DNA from: Lepidodermella squamata
Lineage: Eukaryota; Gastrotricha
Assembly (NCBI GenBank): GCA_047495785.1
Contig: JBLDXI010000066.1
Location: forward strand, 372,001 to 436,000
Reading direction: 5' to 3'
DNA length: 64,000 bases
How positions within the stretch are numbered: the first letter of the stretch is position 1; each line of letters starts with the position of its first letter. The position numbers were made by a program, and so were the translations under genes. The notes under the pieces are model-generated. The model searched no databases. It had not been told where the DNA came from and worked only from the letters and a program-made list of their open reading frames with translations. This document shows positions 23,041 through 33,539 of this stretch, piece by piece.

Positions 23041-23382
23041 TTTTTCAACGACATGGGGTGAGATGAAAGGATAGCAAGAATCCAAAGAGCCATATATCAT
23101 TCGATAGCCTGCAATGTGTATATCATGTTGAGTCGAACCGATTTTCTGATTTTGCAACTGGAAATAAGACATTACGTAATCAAGAAATCGATATATTTTG
23201 CGTTTTTCCTATTTTTCAACGACATGGGGTGAGATGAAAGGATAGCAAGAATCCAAAGAGCCCTATATCATTCGATAGCCTGCAATGTGTATATCATGTT
23301 GAGTCGAACCGATCTTTCGATTTGGTAACTGAGAATGAAATATCACTTGACGAAAATATTGTATTTTGAGTTTTGTTAGATT
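23041..23382. repeat. 171-bp tandem duplication in Polinton cargo region
   Basis: Two adjacent units sharing GACATGGGGTGAGATGAAAG and about 100 near-identical bases, with a third degraded start near 23395. Noncoding, between the LicD-like and PB1 genes, which converge. Confidence 0.75.
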
Positions 23383-23523
23383 TATTCATCGACACTAGGT
23401 AATGTTGAAAGATTGCAACCCAGCGTAATCTGGAGTTTCAATAAAACTTGAATGCCATGAAGGGTAAAGCAAAACATTTCCAATCTTTCACATCTTTCGC
23501 AGCAGTTTCGCACACTCACTCAT

Positions 23524-24426
23524 TCACGGCTTTAGTAAAGTGACAAATTTTTCAAATTTTTCCACAGTTTCCTTTTGTGGTTTTGTCTTGCGTTTGATGA
23601 AATTTGATACGGTTTCTTTACCAATGCTCACTCCCATCTTGTTGAAAGCGGCCACTGCTAAGTCAATTATTTGAGTGTCGCTCTTCTTAGGATAGTGCTT
23701 TCTGATTTGAAGAAGGATTTCATCTCGTCGTCGTTGCTGTTCATTCAGCAGAATGTCATCAATCTAAAATGGAAATTAAACAGTGAGAAAGAAGTATCCA
23801 AGCAGAAAGTCACCTCGGGAGGGTCTGATTCTGGCTCTGTAACAGGAGTCGTCAAGCGATTACTCCCAATGTCGTGGGGAAGTAATGATTGGAGTGCCAA
23901 TGGTAATGGAGTGTCAATCTGAACAACAACATGAAAACGATTATAAATAACTTTTGTAGCATTTAATACGGAAAATTACCTTGTAGTATTTTATTGATTT
24001 CGCTGGACTTGCTTGAGCGGCATTAGGTAGTGAAGACGATGTCTTAGGTGATGCAGGAGAAGGATGTGCCGCAGCAAAAAACGATCTGTTTGTCACGCAT
24101 TCCATCTCAGATGAATCGCTCAAAGTCAAACTTTCCATTGCATCATCAAGCTTTGTCACCAATGGAAACGGTGGTACTGAAACCAGGCGAAGAACTAGAC
24201 GATCTTCAGCTTTGAAGGCTGCCACAGCAGCTGCGAGGTCTTCCTCGTCAAGAATGAGGGCAACATGGTCACGGTCATTCCACTCTAGTAACGCATCTCT
24301 TCGCAAAGCCTTGCCGAAGAACTTACTTATTTTTGTTTCGAGACGATTTAAATTTCTGCCGTCATCCGAGTCGTAGATGGTAAATAGTGCAATTCTGATG
24401 TCTCCCGCGATAACCTTCAGCAGCAT
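23524..24426 (-). CDS. PB1-like domain protein (Polinton cargo)
   Basis: Three exons, 24426-23980, 23918-23814 and 23763-23524, encode 263 aa. Residues 1-82 look like a PB1 domain: an N-terminal strand with a basic patch (LLKVIAGDIRIALF), a central WNDRDHVALI, then the acidic DEEDLAAAV and a final hydrophobic strand. A Ser/Ala/Pro linker follows. The last exon forms a basic, helical C-terminal domain (RRRDEILLQIRK, SNFIKRKTK) that may bind nucleic acid. PB1 domains dimerise in signalling and autophagy adaptors (p62, TFG, NBR1). Its presence in a Polinton is unexpected and suggests an acquired host gene. The PB1 call rests on motif reading and is probable, not certain. Confidence 0.65.
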
Positions 24427-25300
24427 ACTGAAATACTATGAAAAGGTCTTTAAATGCTATGGGGAAAATGCAATCGATAAAAACTGATTAAATTAAAAAT
24501 GACGAGTCTACGCTTGAAACACTGGAAAATTTCTGGTTATATTCATGATTATAATATGACCATACTATAACCAGGTAACCATGAAGTTAGGAATAAAGGT
24601 TTGGGCAATATAACTTCGGTATTATGCACATAACTAAATATTCAATACAAGCAATTGATGTATTGCGGTATTATTCCCTTCATAATATGTAGTGATCATT
24701 TCCTCTTTTGAGCGTTAATCTGTAAGCACATATAATAAATGATTTGTTGTCGCACTGGGTAATAGGACGATAGCACAACACGTGGCGCAAGAAATGAAAT
24801 ATACTAAGTAAACACGCTGTAGGCCTAGTGCTCATCATTACTAAATACAGATACATATTATTTCAGGTCTACTCTCATAGCGTGCTGCGTAGAAGCCTCT
24901 AGAAATGGCAATCCGAGAAAAAGGCGCACGTGGTAGACATGTCGGGGACAGGAATAGCTCATCGACAGTATCGTCTACATGCAGATAAATAATGTTTTCC
25001 AGGTCAATTCTCGGAGCACGTGGCGTGGAAGCCTCTAGAAATGGCGTAATCCAGGACAAGACGCACGTGGTCTACATGCATAGCCCATCGACAGCGTGGT
25101 CGACATGCCGAGGGCAAGCATATCTCATCGACAGCCTCAGTCGTTCATTTTGCGTTTTGAAAGGCATCGTCTTTTTGTTTAATTGCAATCGTCGCGTTGG
25201 CGCGCAACGAGCCACATTTTTATATATTTCTGTTTTGGAATATATTTTATGACTTACCCCTCTCATCTATTTGGTTTTTTTCCCTTAGATAATTGTTGAA
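24427..25300. repeat. Noncoding spacer with a 136-bp direct repeat
   Basis: Copies at about 24864-24999 and 25000-25135 share GAAGCCTCTAGAAATGGC and CATCGACAG-rich sequence. The block separates divergent cargo genes (PB1 protein and the 224-aa protein) and probably contains both promoters. Confidence 0.55.
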
Positions 25301-26087
25301 ATGAGTGAAGAAATGCTCGATTCAAACACGTTGGCTTGCTTCGTTCGAAAAGCAACATCTTATCTAACCATACGGTACGTTTTAAAAAACACCACTAGAT
25401 TTATAATTTGTGAATGTCTCTTATTCAGCTTGAAATCAGAGTTATCACCTGGAGAAAAGAAGGAAATAACCGACATTTTGTGCATTGTTACGAATGAAAT
25501 TGGCAATGAAGCGAATTCCCCAGCAACAGCAACAAATAAAAAAGTAAGTATTACTGTTTCCTGCCATCACGATATGTAATTAATTTTTCATTTTTTCAAA
25601 GGATGTGGCACAAATCGATTTGCTACGATTTCTTCAATGCTGCGAACCGCAACAATCGATCCCTCCGACAGATTCCGCCGACACATTTCTGCCCGATGTC
25701 CTCACGGAAGATGCTTTGATATCTGATTTGAAAATTAAATTCGTCAATTTCTTGAATTTTCGCTCTAAAACATTGTATTCTGCTTACGAGCTTGGTTTCT
25801 CTTTGTTCGTGTATAAAACTAAATACTTTAAAAAAACCGGTAGAAAAGGCTTTGCAACTATTCTGGCCAAAACAGTTCTCCATCAGCGTAATGTCTCTAG
25901 TAAGTCCTGGATAAACAAATGCCTCCGCTTGTATAAACTTTTCAAAGATTTTTCGCATCTAATGTATTTGAATGTCGGTGTCGAAAAAATGTTGAGGTTG
26001 TCAATTGATATATTTACATTGCTCAAGTCAAATGATGATGCCAGACAATGGTACCAGTCGCTGTCTCGTTTTGCTTCTGAAATGTGA
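25301..26087 (+). CDS. Unknown intron-containing Polinton cargo protein
   Basis: Three exons, 25301-25374, 25429-25543 and 25602-26087, give 224 aa. No family recognised. The N-terminal quarter is helical and acidic. The C-terminal half (from about LYSAYELGFSLF) is rich in Lys, Phe and Leu, with aromatic helices followed by FSHLMYLNVG and a Leu-rich helix, suggesting an all-alpha, possibly nucleic-acid-binding fold. No signal peptide or TM segment. The first donor (CG|GTACGT) and all frames agree. Its stop faces the polymerase stop across a 556-bp spacer. Confidence 0.65.
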
Positions 26088-26643
26088 TCGTGTGATTGTT
26101 GTATTATGACTCATATTTCTATTTCATTATTGTCAAGAAGGGAGAATTCGCTGTACTAATCTGATATTCAAATTGCCGGCATTTGAATTTCGGCTTAGTC
26201 TTCGGATAATCTCTGTGACGTAATGAGTGGAAATATTTGTTAACTTTCAGCCTTTTCGGAATTCCTCTCTTTCTTTACATGCTTGAAATGACGTAAATAT
26301 CGTTTATTTCTCCTCAAAATTGTCTTGCTTCAGCGTTTTCTCATTCCATATTTCGACAGACATAAGCATGTAACGGGGTTTCATAGTTCAAACTGCCGGC
26401 GTTTGAAAAATGAAGCATTCGTCATGCATTTATGGTTGGCGAAATATGGAATGAGAAATCTGAAGTTGAGAAGGTGAAAAGCTTCTGTCGGGAATAATAC
26501 GGAGAATAAAAGTGAATACAATGAAAGTGCTTTTGCAAAGTAATAAAAGCAATGAGAGCTTCGATCGAGTCGTCATATAATGATCCTGAGCAAGCGTAGT
26601 TATAGTTACACCGCCGGCACACACCCATCGCTACTCCAGCTAG
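26088..26643. other. Convergent spacer between cargo and polymerase genes
   Basis: Contains two related hairpin-prone sequences, TCAAATTGCCGGCATTTGAA near 26168 and TTCAAACTGCCGGCGTTTGA near 26387, each an imperfect palindrome centred on GCCGGC. They may be 3'-end or terminator structures for the two converging genes. Confidence 0.45.
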
Positions 26644-29600
26644 TTAAAGACCCGAGCCCTCCTTCTCTTTGGCCCGCGTTTGTGCACGTTTCGCAATAAC
26701 CGAGAGTGGTTCTTTCAAAGATGATTCATTTGCCGCTATTTTTGGAATCTTTTTGGGAAACAATCCTTCGCGAAGCAAGCATTCTAAAGAAGAATCGTGT
26801 GTGGAGTTATTTTTCAGCCAAGTTTCAAGTACCTCTCTGTCTTCTATGTCGGCTATAACATGCGCCTGAGGTAGATAGTCGGCTGGGCGTTGCCCCGATT
26901 GAAACCACAAGTTGTCTAATTCTTCGAGTTCGTGCCCAATTTTTTTGAAAGTTGCATCAAAATTTCGGCAAAATGAAGCGATGTCCGTACATTTTTCTTT
27001 ACTCAAATTATCGTATAAAATATTTTTCAATTTGATGCGTGAATATTTGCATGCACTCGATAAGGACTTCAACGTGTCCAATTTCTTACCAAGCTGATCC
27101 ACCCTAAATTGTTCATGCTCCTTGGCTATCCGGAAATGGCCGTGGGCGAATGACGTGAACCCGTCAGCTTTAACCCACCTTTTATCGTCATAAGGACAAA
27201 GGGCAACTTTGGTACTTTGAATGCTGTATAACTCGTGATTCACGGATCGAATTTGCCGAAATCGAACCCTTTCAATTTCACTGTTTAATAAGGAACTCTT
27301 ATAGTTTTGAAAATTAATTATATTTCCGATACAATGCTTAACAACTCCTTTGGCTTTTACTACTTGGTTGGGTGAGTTCCTTTCAACAGTAACAGCGCTG
27401 ACAACCTCCGTAGTAAACGCTAGCGATTTTGAACGATGGCCGACGAATTCAGTTATTTGTTCCAGAATATTTTCTGGCCTTTTCGCGCCATCTGCACCCG
27501 TTACTTCAATCACTCCGGTCGACACGTCCTTGAATTTCCCAATTACCTTGTTGTTTTCCATGGAATGCAGCCTATGGTTCAACGGGTACGCCGAGCAATC
27601 GAGATGTTCTTTCCAATTTTCCATGTCCGCGTATATATCGTCGGTTTCGATGTGGTAACAAAGCGAATCTGTGTCAAAGAATAATAATTTGGCCTTGTCT
27701 CCGTATTGGGCTTTAATTACTTTATAGTGAAAATCATACATCAAAAGCTTACTCAATTCTAAAATACACGCTCCGACAATTATGGGCTTATCGTAAAGTA
27801 TGGAGGTTCTAGCCATGTCTACTGAGTATAAGCTCTCACTAACCCTAGTCGCATTTTTAAAATTCGGTCTGTTAATCAGCTTTTGCAGCTCGCATGGGGT
27901 TGTCGCCAGCTTGATGTCAATCCGCTTTTTGACATTTTCACATGTCTTTCCAAAGATCGAATTGTTCATCAGCTTGTAAAAGTCCTTGTCAAAGTCCGTT
28001 TTCGCGTTCTTCCTCATCGATGTGTTCAAGTCGATATAGGGCTCCAACCATTTGGACTGTCTAAAGCGGAGAACTTTGTGGACTTTCGTCAAAATCAGGC
28101 CTGCCTCCAGAGCTTGCTTCAGATTTCTATAATGAACCACGTAGTTCGTCTTGTGGCATAAATTCTGAGTTAGCTTAGGTCCATTATCTGGATTAGGCAT
28201 CTTCAATTTGGCCATCATTGATTCCATGTAGGGGCTTGGAGCGCATTCCGTATGTTCTGGGAAAAATGGAAACGCGTCATGAGCGTCGTGAAGTCTACGC
28301 GGATACATTGCGTCGATTGAGAGCATGTATCCAAATTCAGCTTCATCGCTCAGGCGCAAAATGTAGTCTTGGGTGAAAACAGAGGCATCGACGAACACGA
28401 AGTCTCCGATCGGAAGCATTTGAGAAGCTGCCCAGCCATACAGGTTATTTGCGTCTAAGCATGTGATATAAGAGTGTGGCATTGACTTGTCATAATTTTT
28501 CATGTAAGGATTGTTAGCTTTCGCGTGCCTAAGAACTACGCCACTTATGCCCCCACGCACACTTTTTTCGACAAATTCTAACATTTCATTGTTATTCAAA
28601 ATACCTATAGAGGCTTTGGTGTACTTTTTTCCGGCGTCCCATGTTAGCCCTGGAGTGGTGAAAAAATGAGCAGGATCCAGCGAGTAACTCTTCATCGAAA
28701 TACTTCTGAAATTTTCGAAGCAATCTGCTAGGAGAAGGACATCAGTTTTCAAATATGCATCGTGATAATCCTTCATGGTTTTGCATTTTAATTTATCCCA
28801 CACGTTTTTAGCGTGATTGTATTCCTCGTCGGAGATCGGAACAGGCGCATCTTCTATTCTGCCGATGTCATCGGTCACCAAGCTGTTCGATTTTAACTTG
28901 CTCGAGAAATGTTCCTTAGCTGGCAACATAGTTTCTTGGAACCTCCTGGGGGAATTCATATAATCGTAAGGATAAACCCCTTTTTTCAACAGCAGACATC
29001 GCTGTTCATCTGTGAATTCAGAAAAGTTCGAATTCAAATGTTCAAATTTCCCCCCGGACTTCTTCAGATTCTCAACCATTTGGTCCAGGCCAGTGGACAT
29101 GAAATTAAAACTGTCGATGAATCGCAACCGGCCAACCGAGAAACCGATGAATTTTTCGGAACTCTGCGCAATAATGTTGATTTTCAGCGGCTTGAGATTT
29201 TTCTTCAACCTACCCTTGTTGAACTCTACAAGCACTTCCCCCAGAGATTTCAGAATCAAGTGACTGTCATACCCTTTCAAATTATGGAAAATCACAGGTA
29301 TTGCCGTTTTTTTGTAGCTGTACTCTAAATTACACGAATTATGAGCTGCACCACGGAATCTGCCTGTTAGATGATCATGGTCTCGAACTTTTTCGTCTTC
29401 GGAAACCGGGCAGCCGCAAATATGGCAAATTGACGCCGACCTGAAGGACCTTTCCTCGGTTTCGCTCAGATTCATTGGAACGTTTGTTGAAGTTAGAAAC
29501 TTGATTAGGTGCGTTGTCTTAGACAAAAGATACTCAAGGAAGCTGGCGCAGTTTTCAAATGATTGGTATCTCGAGGGAAGTGACGCGATGTCACTTTTGA

Positions 29601-31221
29601 AATAGCACCCGAACGAATTTGCCCGGTGGTGTTGATACGCAATCGAGTTAGTCCCGTGGTTTTTGTTAATGTCAACAAGAAAGCACTCGATGTCGCAATA
29701 AAAAGCAAAAGGCAAGCGAAGCTGTTTGTATACGTTATTAAATTTAATTGTATTGCTTTTTGGAAAATGCACTCGTATATTTTTTTCGAAACCTACGCAT
29801 TTGTTATCCAGAATGTGGTTTTGTCTCACTTCTTCTGAAGTGAAGCTGGTAAAACACTTGAAACACCAAAAACGCGCGTGTTCGTTCTTGTTAGTGGATG
29901 CAAACAACGCACTAGGGTTTTTGATCCAGCTATAGTGGGCCTTTTCGTTATCAGTTGTACGCAACAGGTTAATTTCCTCGTGATAACTCCGTTTGGATAT
30001 GTAAAAGGGGGAGAATGTTCGTTTTTCATCATCATATTCAATTATATTCAAATTTAAAACATTTGAATCCTCTAATTTATCGATATCTTCATATTTTATG
30101 GGAAAATCTATACCATTGTATTGCACACTATTCAAACACCACCTGTAATTGCTGACTCGGTCCACGTGATCTTTTGGCGGGTACCTACAGGCTAAAATAC
30201 TCCAAATAATGCATTTATCGTCAGAGTTTTTAACGTTGACTACAGCATGTTTCCGTTTGATGTAATCCGGCGTGGGAATGTAGCTCCCTCCGGCAGTCGG
30301 ATGATACCGGAAGGTGTTGACATCTGTGTCAACCATTTTATTAAATACGAACTGACTACCTCTCTCTTCAAAGTCTCGAATGCCGTCTGCAAGCATGGAA
30401 AAGAGGCCGTCGACAACGTCGGGAATGTCCGCCGCATTTGTGACTAAAGGTGCCGCGTTGCTTGAAGAGCTCCATTTAAAAATTGTGATGCACTTCCTCG
30501 TTATTTTGTGAATGAATTCCACCTCAGCATGAAGCACGACTTTAACTGGGCCGAGAGAATTCAATTGTCGTCGATATTCATCAATCACTTTCGGGCGTAT
30601 CACAGAGGTGTATTTCAAATAATCGAAGCCTTGCACTATTGGTAACAGCTTGAGCATTGACGTGACTTCTACGAAAGTGCCGAAGTCATCTGGTCGCAGT
30701 TGGCGGACGTAATCTGATTTTTCGAAACTATTCATTGAAGCAATGTAAATGTAACCCGCGCGGATCAGCCGGTTAAATGCCGCGCCTCCAATCTTTATTG
30801 GGCGATTTGTTGTGGGGTTAATGACTGATTCGGCCCTCCGAACGGGGATTTGGACGAATCCTCGCCCTTTTAAAACATAGTTATTTTTCTTTATTTCTTC
30901 GTATCTTTGACTACCGGTTAGGATTTCTGCACCATTTTCTGGGTCGAAAACGGTACCTATCGTATTATTATTGGCGTACTCCATCAGTTTCCTATTTTGT
31001 CTATCATGAAAATAACTACCAGTTTTCAGCATACGGCGTAACTTGGGTGAATCGACAGGAATTACGGATCCATCGGGAAGCTTTACTCCTTCTTTCAAGA
31101 CTTTTCGTCTTTTGTCATAGTAATAGTTTTGACTCAAAAACTTGGTGAACGCTGTTCCATTAACCATGATTTGCCTGTGGGGAGCCACGGGATGAGGGAT
31201 TTTCTGTTCTTTTCTAGGCAT
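26644..31221 (-). CDS. pPolB: Polinton protein-primed DNA polymerase B
   Basis: Uninterrupted frame of 1525 aa. The exonuclease motif CDIECF is near residue 510. A Cys/His cluster with DHDHLTGRFRGAAH lies near residue 600, typical of Polinton polymerases, followed by the second exonuclease motif FHNLKGYDSHL near 649. Polymerase motif A (LDANNLYGW) is near 925, motif B (NNSIFGKT) near 1087 and motif C (FFDTDSLCYH) near 1184. The N-terminal 450 residues resemble the conserved Polinton extension that may supply the terminal protein. It replicates the element by protein priming at the inverted repeats. The start ATG lies 3 nt from a 14-bp conserved intergenic motif. No frameshifts or lost catalytic residues are seen. 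Confidence 0.97.
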   Translation of the reverse strand: MPRKEQKIPHPVAPHRQIMVNGTAFTKFLSQNYYYDKRRKVLKEGVKLPDGSVIPVDSPKLRRMLKTGSYFHDRQNRKLMEYANNNTIGTVFDPENGAEILTGSQRYEEIKKNNYVLKGRGFVQIPVRRAESVINPTTNRPIKIGGAAFNRLIRAGYIYIASMNSFEKSDYVRQLRPDDFGTFVEVTSMLKLLPIVQGFDYLKYTSVIRPKVIDEYRRQLNSLGPVKVVLHAEVEFIHKITRKCITIFKWSSSSNAAPLVTNAADIPDVVDGLFSMLADGIRDFEERGSQFVFNKMVDTDVNTFRYHPTAGGSYIPTPDYIKRKHAVVNVKNSDDKCIIWSILACRYPPKDHVDRVSNYRWCLNSVQYNGIDFPIKYEDIDKLEDSNVLNLNIIEYDDEKRTFSPFYISKRSYHEEINLLRTTDNEKAHYSWIKNPSALFASTNKNEHARFWCFKCFTSFTSEEVRQNHILDNKCVGFEKNIRVHFPKSNTIKFNNVYKQLRLPFAFYCDIECFLVDINKNHGTNSIAYQHHRANSFGCYFKSDIASLPSRYQSFENCASFLEYLLSKTTHLIKFLTSTNVPMNLSETEERSFRSASICHICGCPVSEDEKVRDHDHLTGRFRGAAHNSCNLEYSYKKTAIPVIFHNLKGYDSHLILKSLGEVLVEFNKGRLKKNLKPLKINIIAQSSEKFIGFSVGRLRFIDSFNFMSTGLDQMVENLKKSGGKFEHLNSNFSEFTDEQRCLLLKKGVYPYDYMNSPRRFQETMLPAKEHFSSKLKSNSLVTDDIGRIEDAPVPISDEEYNHAKNVWDKLKCKTMKDYHDAYLKTDVLLLADCFENFRSISMKSYSLDPAHFFTTPGLTWDAGKKYTKASIGILNNNEMLEFVEKSVRGGISGVVLRHAKANNPYMKNYDKSMPHSYITCLDANNLYGWAASQMLPIGDFVFVDASVFTQDYILRLSDEAEFGYMLSIDAMYPRRLHDAHDAFPFFPEHTECAPSPYMESMMAKLKMPNPDNGPKLTQNLCHKTNYVVHYRNLKQALEAGLILTKVHKVLRFRQSKWLEPYIDLNTSMRKNAKTDFDKDFYKLMNNSIFGKTCENVKKRIDIKLATTPCELQKLINRPNFKNATRVSESLYSVDMARTSILYDKPIIVGACILELSKLLMYDFHYKVIKAQYGDKAKLLFFDTDSLCYHIETDDIYADMENWKEHLDCSAYPLNHRLHSMENNKVIGKFKDVSTGVIEVTGADGAKRPENILEQITEFVGHRSKSLAFTTEVVSAVTVERNSPNQVVKAKGVVKHCIGNIINFQNYKSSLLNSEIERVRFRQIRSVNHELYSIQSTKVALCPYDDKRWVKADGFTSFAHGHFRIAKEHEQFRVDQLGKKLDTLKSLSSACKYSRIKLKNILYDNLSKEKCTDIASFCRNFDATFKKIGHELEELDNLWFQSGQRPADYLPQAHVIADIEDREVLETWLKNNSTHDSSLECLLREGLFPKKIPKIAANESSLKEPLSVIAKRAQTRAKEKEGSGL

Positions 31222-31224
31222 TGT

Positions 31225-31238
31225 GGAATTTACGAGGG
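31225..31238. promoter_or_regulatory. 14-bp conserved element, site 1 (5' of polymerase)
   Basis: GGAATTTACGAGGG on the plus strand; in polymerase sense it ends three bases before the start codon. Identical 14-mers occur at 31806 and, inverted, at 34269. Confidence 0.6.
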
Positions 31239-31482
31239 AAAATCGAGGATTTATATATCTATATATATTGTGAGGAGATTATTTTTTTAAGCCTTTTCAA
31301 CGCGCCAGTTAAGATTATGGATAGCTGTTATGGATCAGAGAGTTAAATTTTCATTTTTCTCAGGGGAATTTAAGCTCGGCAGGTGGCAATTTTCAACAGA
31401 CCCCACAGTCAGTCGAGAATGATGAAACAATACTTAAAAAAATATTTTCTTATATATTTATATAAATAATAATATAAATCCT

Positions 31483-31728
31483 ATGTCTGTCGGAATTCAT
31501 AAAGTTAATGACATGCCTCAGCCAGCAGAACAGAGTCAGAAGACCCAACTCATCACAAGTGGATGTGCCAGTTATCCAAGATGGATAAAATATAGAACAG
31601 ATGAAGAAAGAAAAGAAGGATATAAGTCAGCTTTGAAAACTGCGCAAAAGAAATATTATGAGAAGCGAAAAGCAATGGTAGAGGAGTATAAACAAATCAA
31701 AGCAATTATTTCCAACAACAAGGTTTAG
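31483..31728 (+). CDS. Small Polinton protein, 81 aa, unknown
   Basis: ATG-initiated frame, Lys/Glu-rich second half (EERKEGYKSALKTAQKKYY) predicted as a basic helix. No recognised family. It lies alone between the divergent polymerase and the integrase 3' end, with an AT-rich leader. Plausible because it is the only frame in a 660-bp gap and has an ordinary start context. Confidence 0.5.
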   Translation: MSVGIHKVNDMPQPAEQSQKTQLITSGCASYPRWIKYRTDEERKEGYKSALKTAQKKYYEKRKAMVEEYKQIKAIISNNKV

Positions 31729-31805
31729 CAGCTTTGATTCTTCAGAATATTTTCCGTGAAATGCTATCCGCAAAGTCTGGTGAATAATTTTCTACATATA
31801 AAGTA

Positions 31806-31819
31806 GGAATTTACGAGGG
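31806..31819. promoter_or_regulatory. 14-bp conserved element, site 2 (3' of integrase)
   Basis: Exact GGAATTTACGAGGG between the converging ends of the 81-aa gene and the integrase. In integrase sense it reads CCCTCGTAAATTCC, 69 bp past the stop. Confidence 0.6.
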
Positions 31820-31888
31820 ATTTTAGCCTTACCATCAGGGCATATGAAATGTGACGGTTCCATATGCCTTGCATGCCAATTTAAATCA

Positions 31889-33493
31889 TTAATCAATAAC
31901 ATTTTCTGCATTTTCCCATGTGGGTTTGTCATAACCCGACCATTTTATTAAAACCAACTCTTTTCCTTTAACTTTCTTCCTATCCAAAATTTTCTCAACT
32001 CTATACACGTCATCTACCTGCTGTTTCGATTTTTGCATTTCTTGCTCGTAAAAACTACCGAAAACAGGCTCGCCGTCCATTGCCTCTATCTGGTATGTTC
32101 TCGGATATGTGTCATTTATTTTTACAACTCGCAATAGTTCTTCGCTCCATGAAGGGTGATACCCTTTTTCGAATGCGCCTTTTACGCGGCTTATCCTAAT
32201 CACGTCACCCAGCGCAAATTTCGGCTTTTCCAATTTTTCTTTTCGTTCCGGGGGATTCAGCCTAGAATGGACTTTGTTGTGGTTTTTGGGATCGCTGGCC
32301 TCGATGGGAGTCATTCCTATCGACCGATGCAGAGAATTATTATAATCACTGACCAAGCTATCGAGCATGCCAACCCAGTTACGGGTGTTGTCCAGTGTGA
32401 ACCTTTTCCACATCTTGGTTTTCAAAGTTCGGTTGAATCTTTCTATTATGGGATTGTGAAAATTCTCATAAGTCGAATACCTGTTAACATTATTAGCTTT
32501 TAGCCATTTCGTGAACACAGCATTGTAAAATTCACTGCCTTGATCTACCCAAATATTTTTGGGCTTCCTGTTGCTTTCTCGGACCACAGACAAAAATGCA
32601 TCAAAAACATTTTTCGCATCCTTGCTCTTAAGTGCGACAGCCCACGCATATTTGGAAAAGCAATCTATAATCGTGAGTAAATACTTATGCTGATTATTTT
32701 CTTCGGATAAATCGCTCAGAAACACGATATCCATGCCCCAGGTTTCGTCGATATCGTGAATATACACTCGCCTGCGAGGAAAATGCTTCCGGGCCGGTTT
32801 ATGAAGTTCCTCGGAGAGAACGTGGAATTTGACTTTGCTCAAGCTTTGATCTGCATCCGTCTCTTTTTTCGACGCTGGGACTGCTTGCGTTGTTTTGGCA
32901 CTGCTTTCTGCTTTTTTCCTTGATCGTTTTGGTTGCGGAACCTCGCCGATATATTTTGTTCCAGTATAATCCACAGGTTTCCTTTGCCGTAATTCGTATC
33001 CTTCTCCGCGGCACTCGCGTTCTTGAGGCGGAAGCTCATGGCCCGTCAGCCCTTGACCTTGACCGCCATGGAACTCGCCTTCCCGACTGGAAAGCTCGTA
33101 TCCTGTAGGCACTCGGCCTCCATGGAATCTATCGGCTAAGCCTCCTTCGTGAAAGGTTTTGAAAACGAAGGCAGCCATGGCTCTCTCGTATCCGTTTTTA
33201 GAATCGTCGTTGGCTATCTTGAAAGCTTCTTCGGCTAGAAGTCTGTCTGCTCTTGTCCGCATTTCACGATCTTTAAATTTCCAATAGTAATAGTCATGAT
33301 TTTTAGCTGCTTTGTCCAAATCATTGATTCCTTCATATCCTTCCTTCATGCGCTGGACGAAATTTGTACCTGGTCCAGCGTAACTGTATTTCTGCGTGTT
33401 GTTGAATGATCCGTTGGGACGATGCTCGCCTTTGAACGGGTAAGAGGGAAGATGCAATTCTACCGGCAAGTTATTGATAATTCCGTCGAACAT
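31889..33493 (-). CDS. int: Integrase with N-terminal phospholipase A2-like domain and C-terminal chromodomain
   Basis: Single frame of 534 aa. Residues 36-75 contain YAGPG and, after a spacer, NDLDKAAKNHDYYY, which match the calcium loop (YxGPG) and catalytic HDxxY of the parvovirus VP1-type phospholipase A2 domain. A Gly/Arg-rich linker with repeated GYEL motifs follows. The integrase core has the D,D,E triad near residues 254 (MDIVF), 316 (WVDQG) and 350 (IIERFN). A chromodomain (VEKILDRKK, LIKWSGYDKPTWE) ends the protein and probably guides insertion to chromatin. No HHCC zinc finger is obvious upstream of the core; the PLA2-like part sits where it might be. The start is shared across a 46-bp bidirectional promoter with the ATPase. 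Confidence 0.93.
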   Translation of the reverse strand: MFDGIINNLPVELHLPSYPFKGEHRPNGSFNNTQKYSYAGPGTNFVQRMKEGYEGINDLDKAAKNHDYYYWKFKDREMRTRADRLLAEEAFKIANDDSKNGYERAMAAFVFKTFHEGGLADRFHGGRVPTGYELSSREGEFHGGQGQGLTGHELPPQERECRGEGYELRQRKPVDYTGTKYIGEVPQPKRSRKKAESSAKTTQAVPASKKETDADQSLSKVKFHVLSEELHKPARKHFPRRRVYIHDIDETWGMDIVFLSDLSEENNQHKYLLTIIDCFSKYAWAVALKSKDAKNVFDAFLSVVRESNRKPKNIWVDQGSEFYNAVFTKWLKANNVNRYSTYENFHNPIIERFNRTLKTKMWKRFTLDNTRNWVGMLDSLVSDYNNSLHRSIGMTPIEASDPKNHNKVHSRLNPPERKEKLEKPKFALGDVIRISRVKGAFEKGYHPSWSEELLRVVKINDTYPRTYQIEAMDGEPVFGSFYEQEMQKSKQQVDDVYRVEKILDRKKVKGKELVLIKWSGYDKPTWENAENVID

Positions 33494-33539
33494 TTCACAA
33501 TGCTTATAACAGCATTAGAAATTTCTAACCTGAATTAAA
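33494..33539. promoter_or_regulatory. Bidirectional integrase/ATPase promoter with palindrome
   Basis: Only 46 bp separate the two divergent start codons. At 33515-33528 lies the perfect palindrome TTAGAAATTTCTAA, presenting TCTAA toward both genes 11 to 21 bp from each ATG, matching the motif found 5' of the late genes. Confidence 0.6.
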
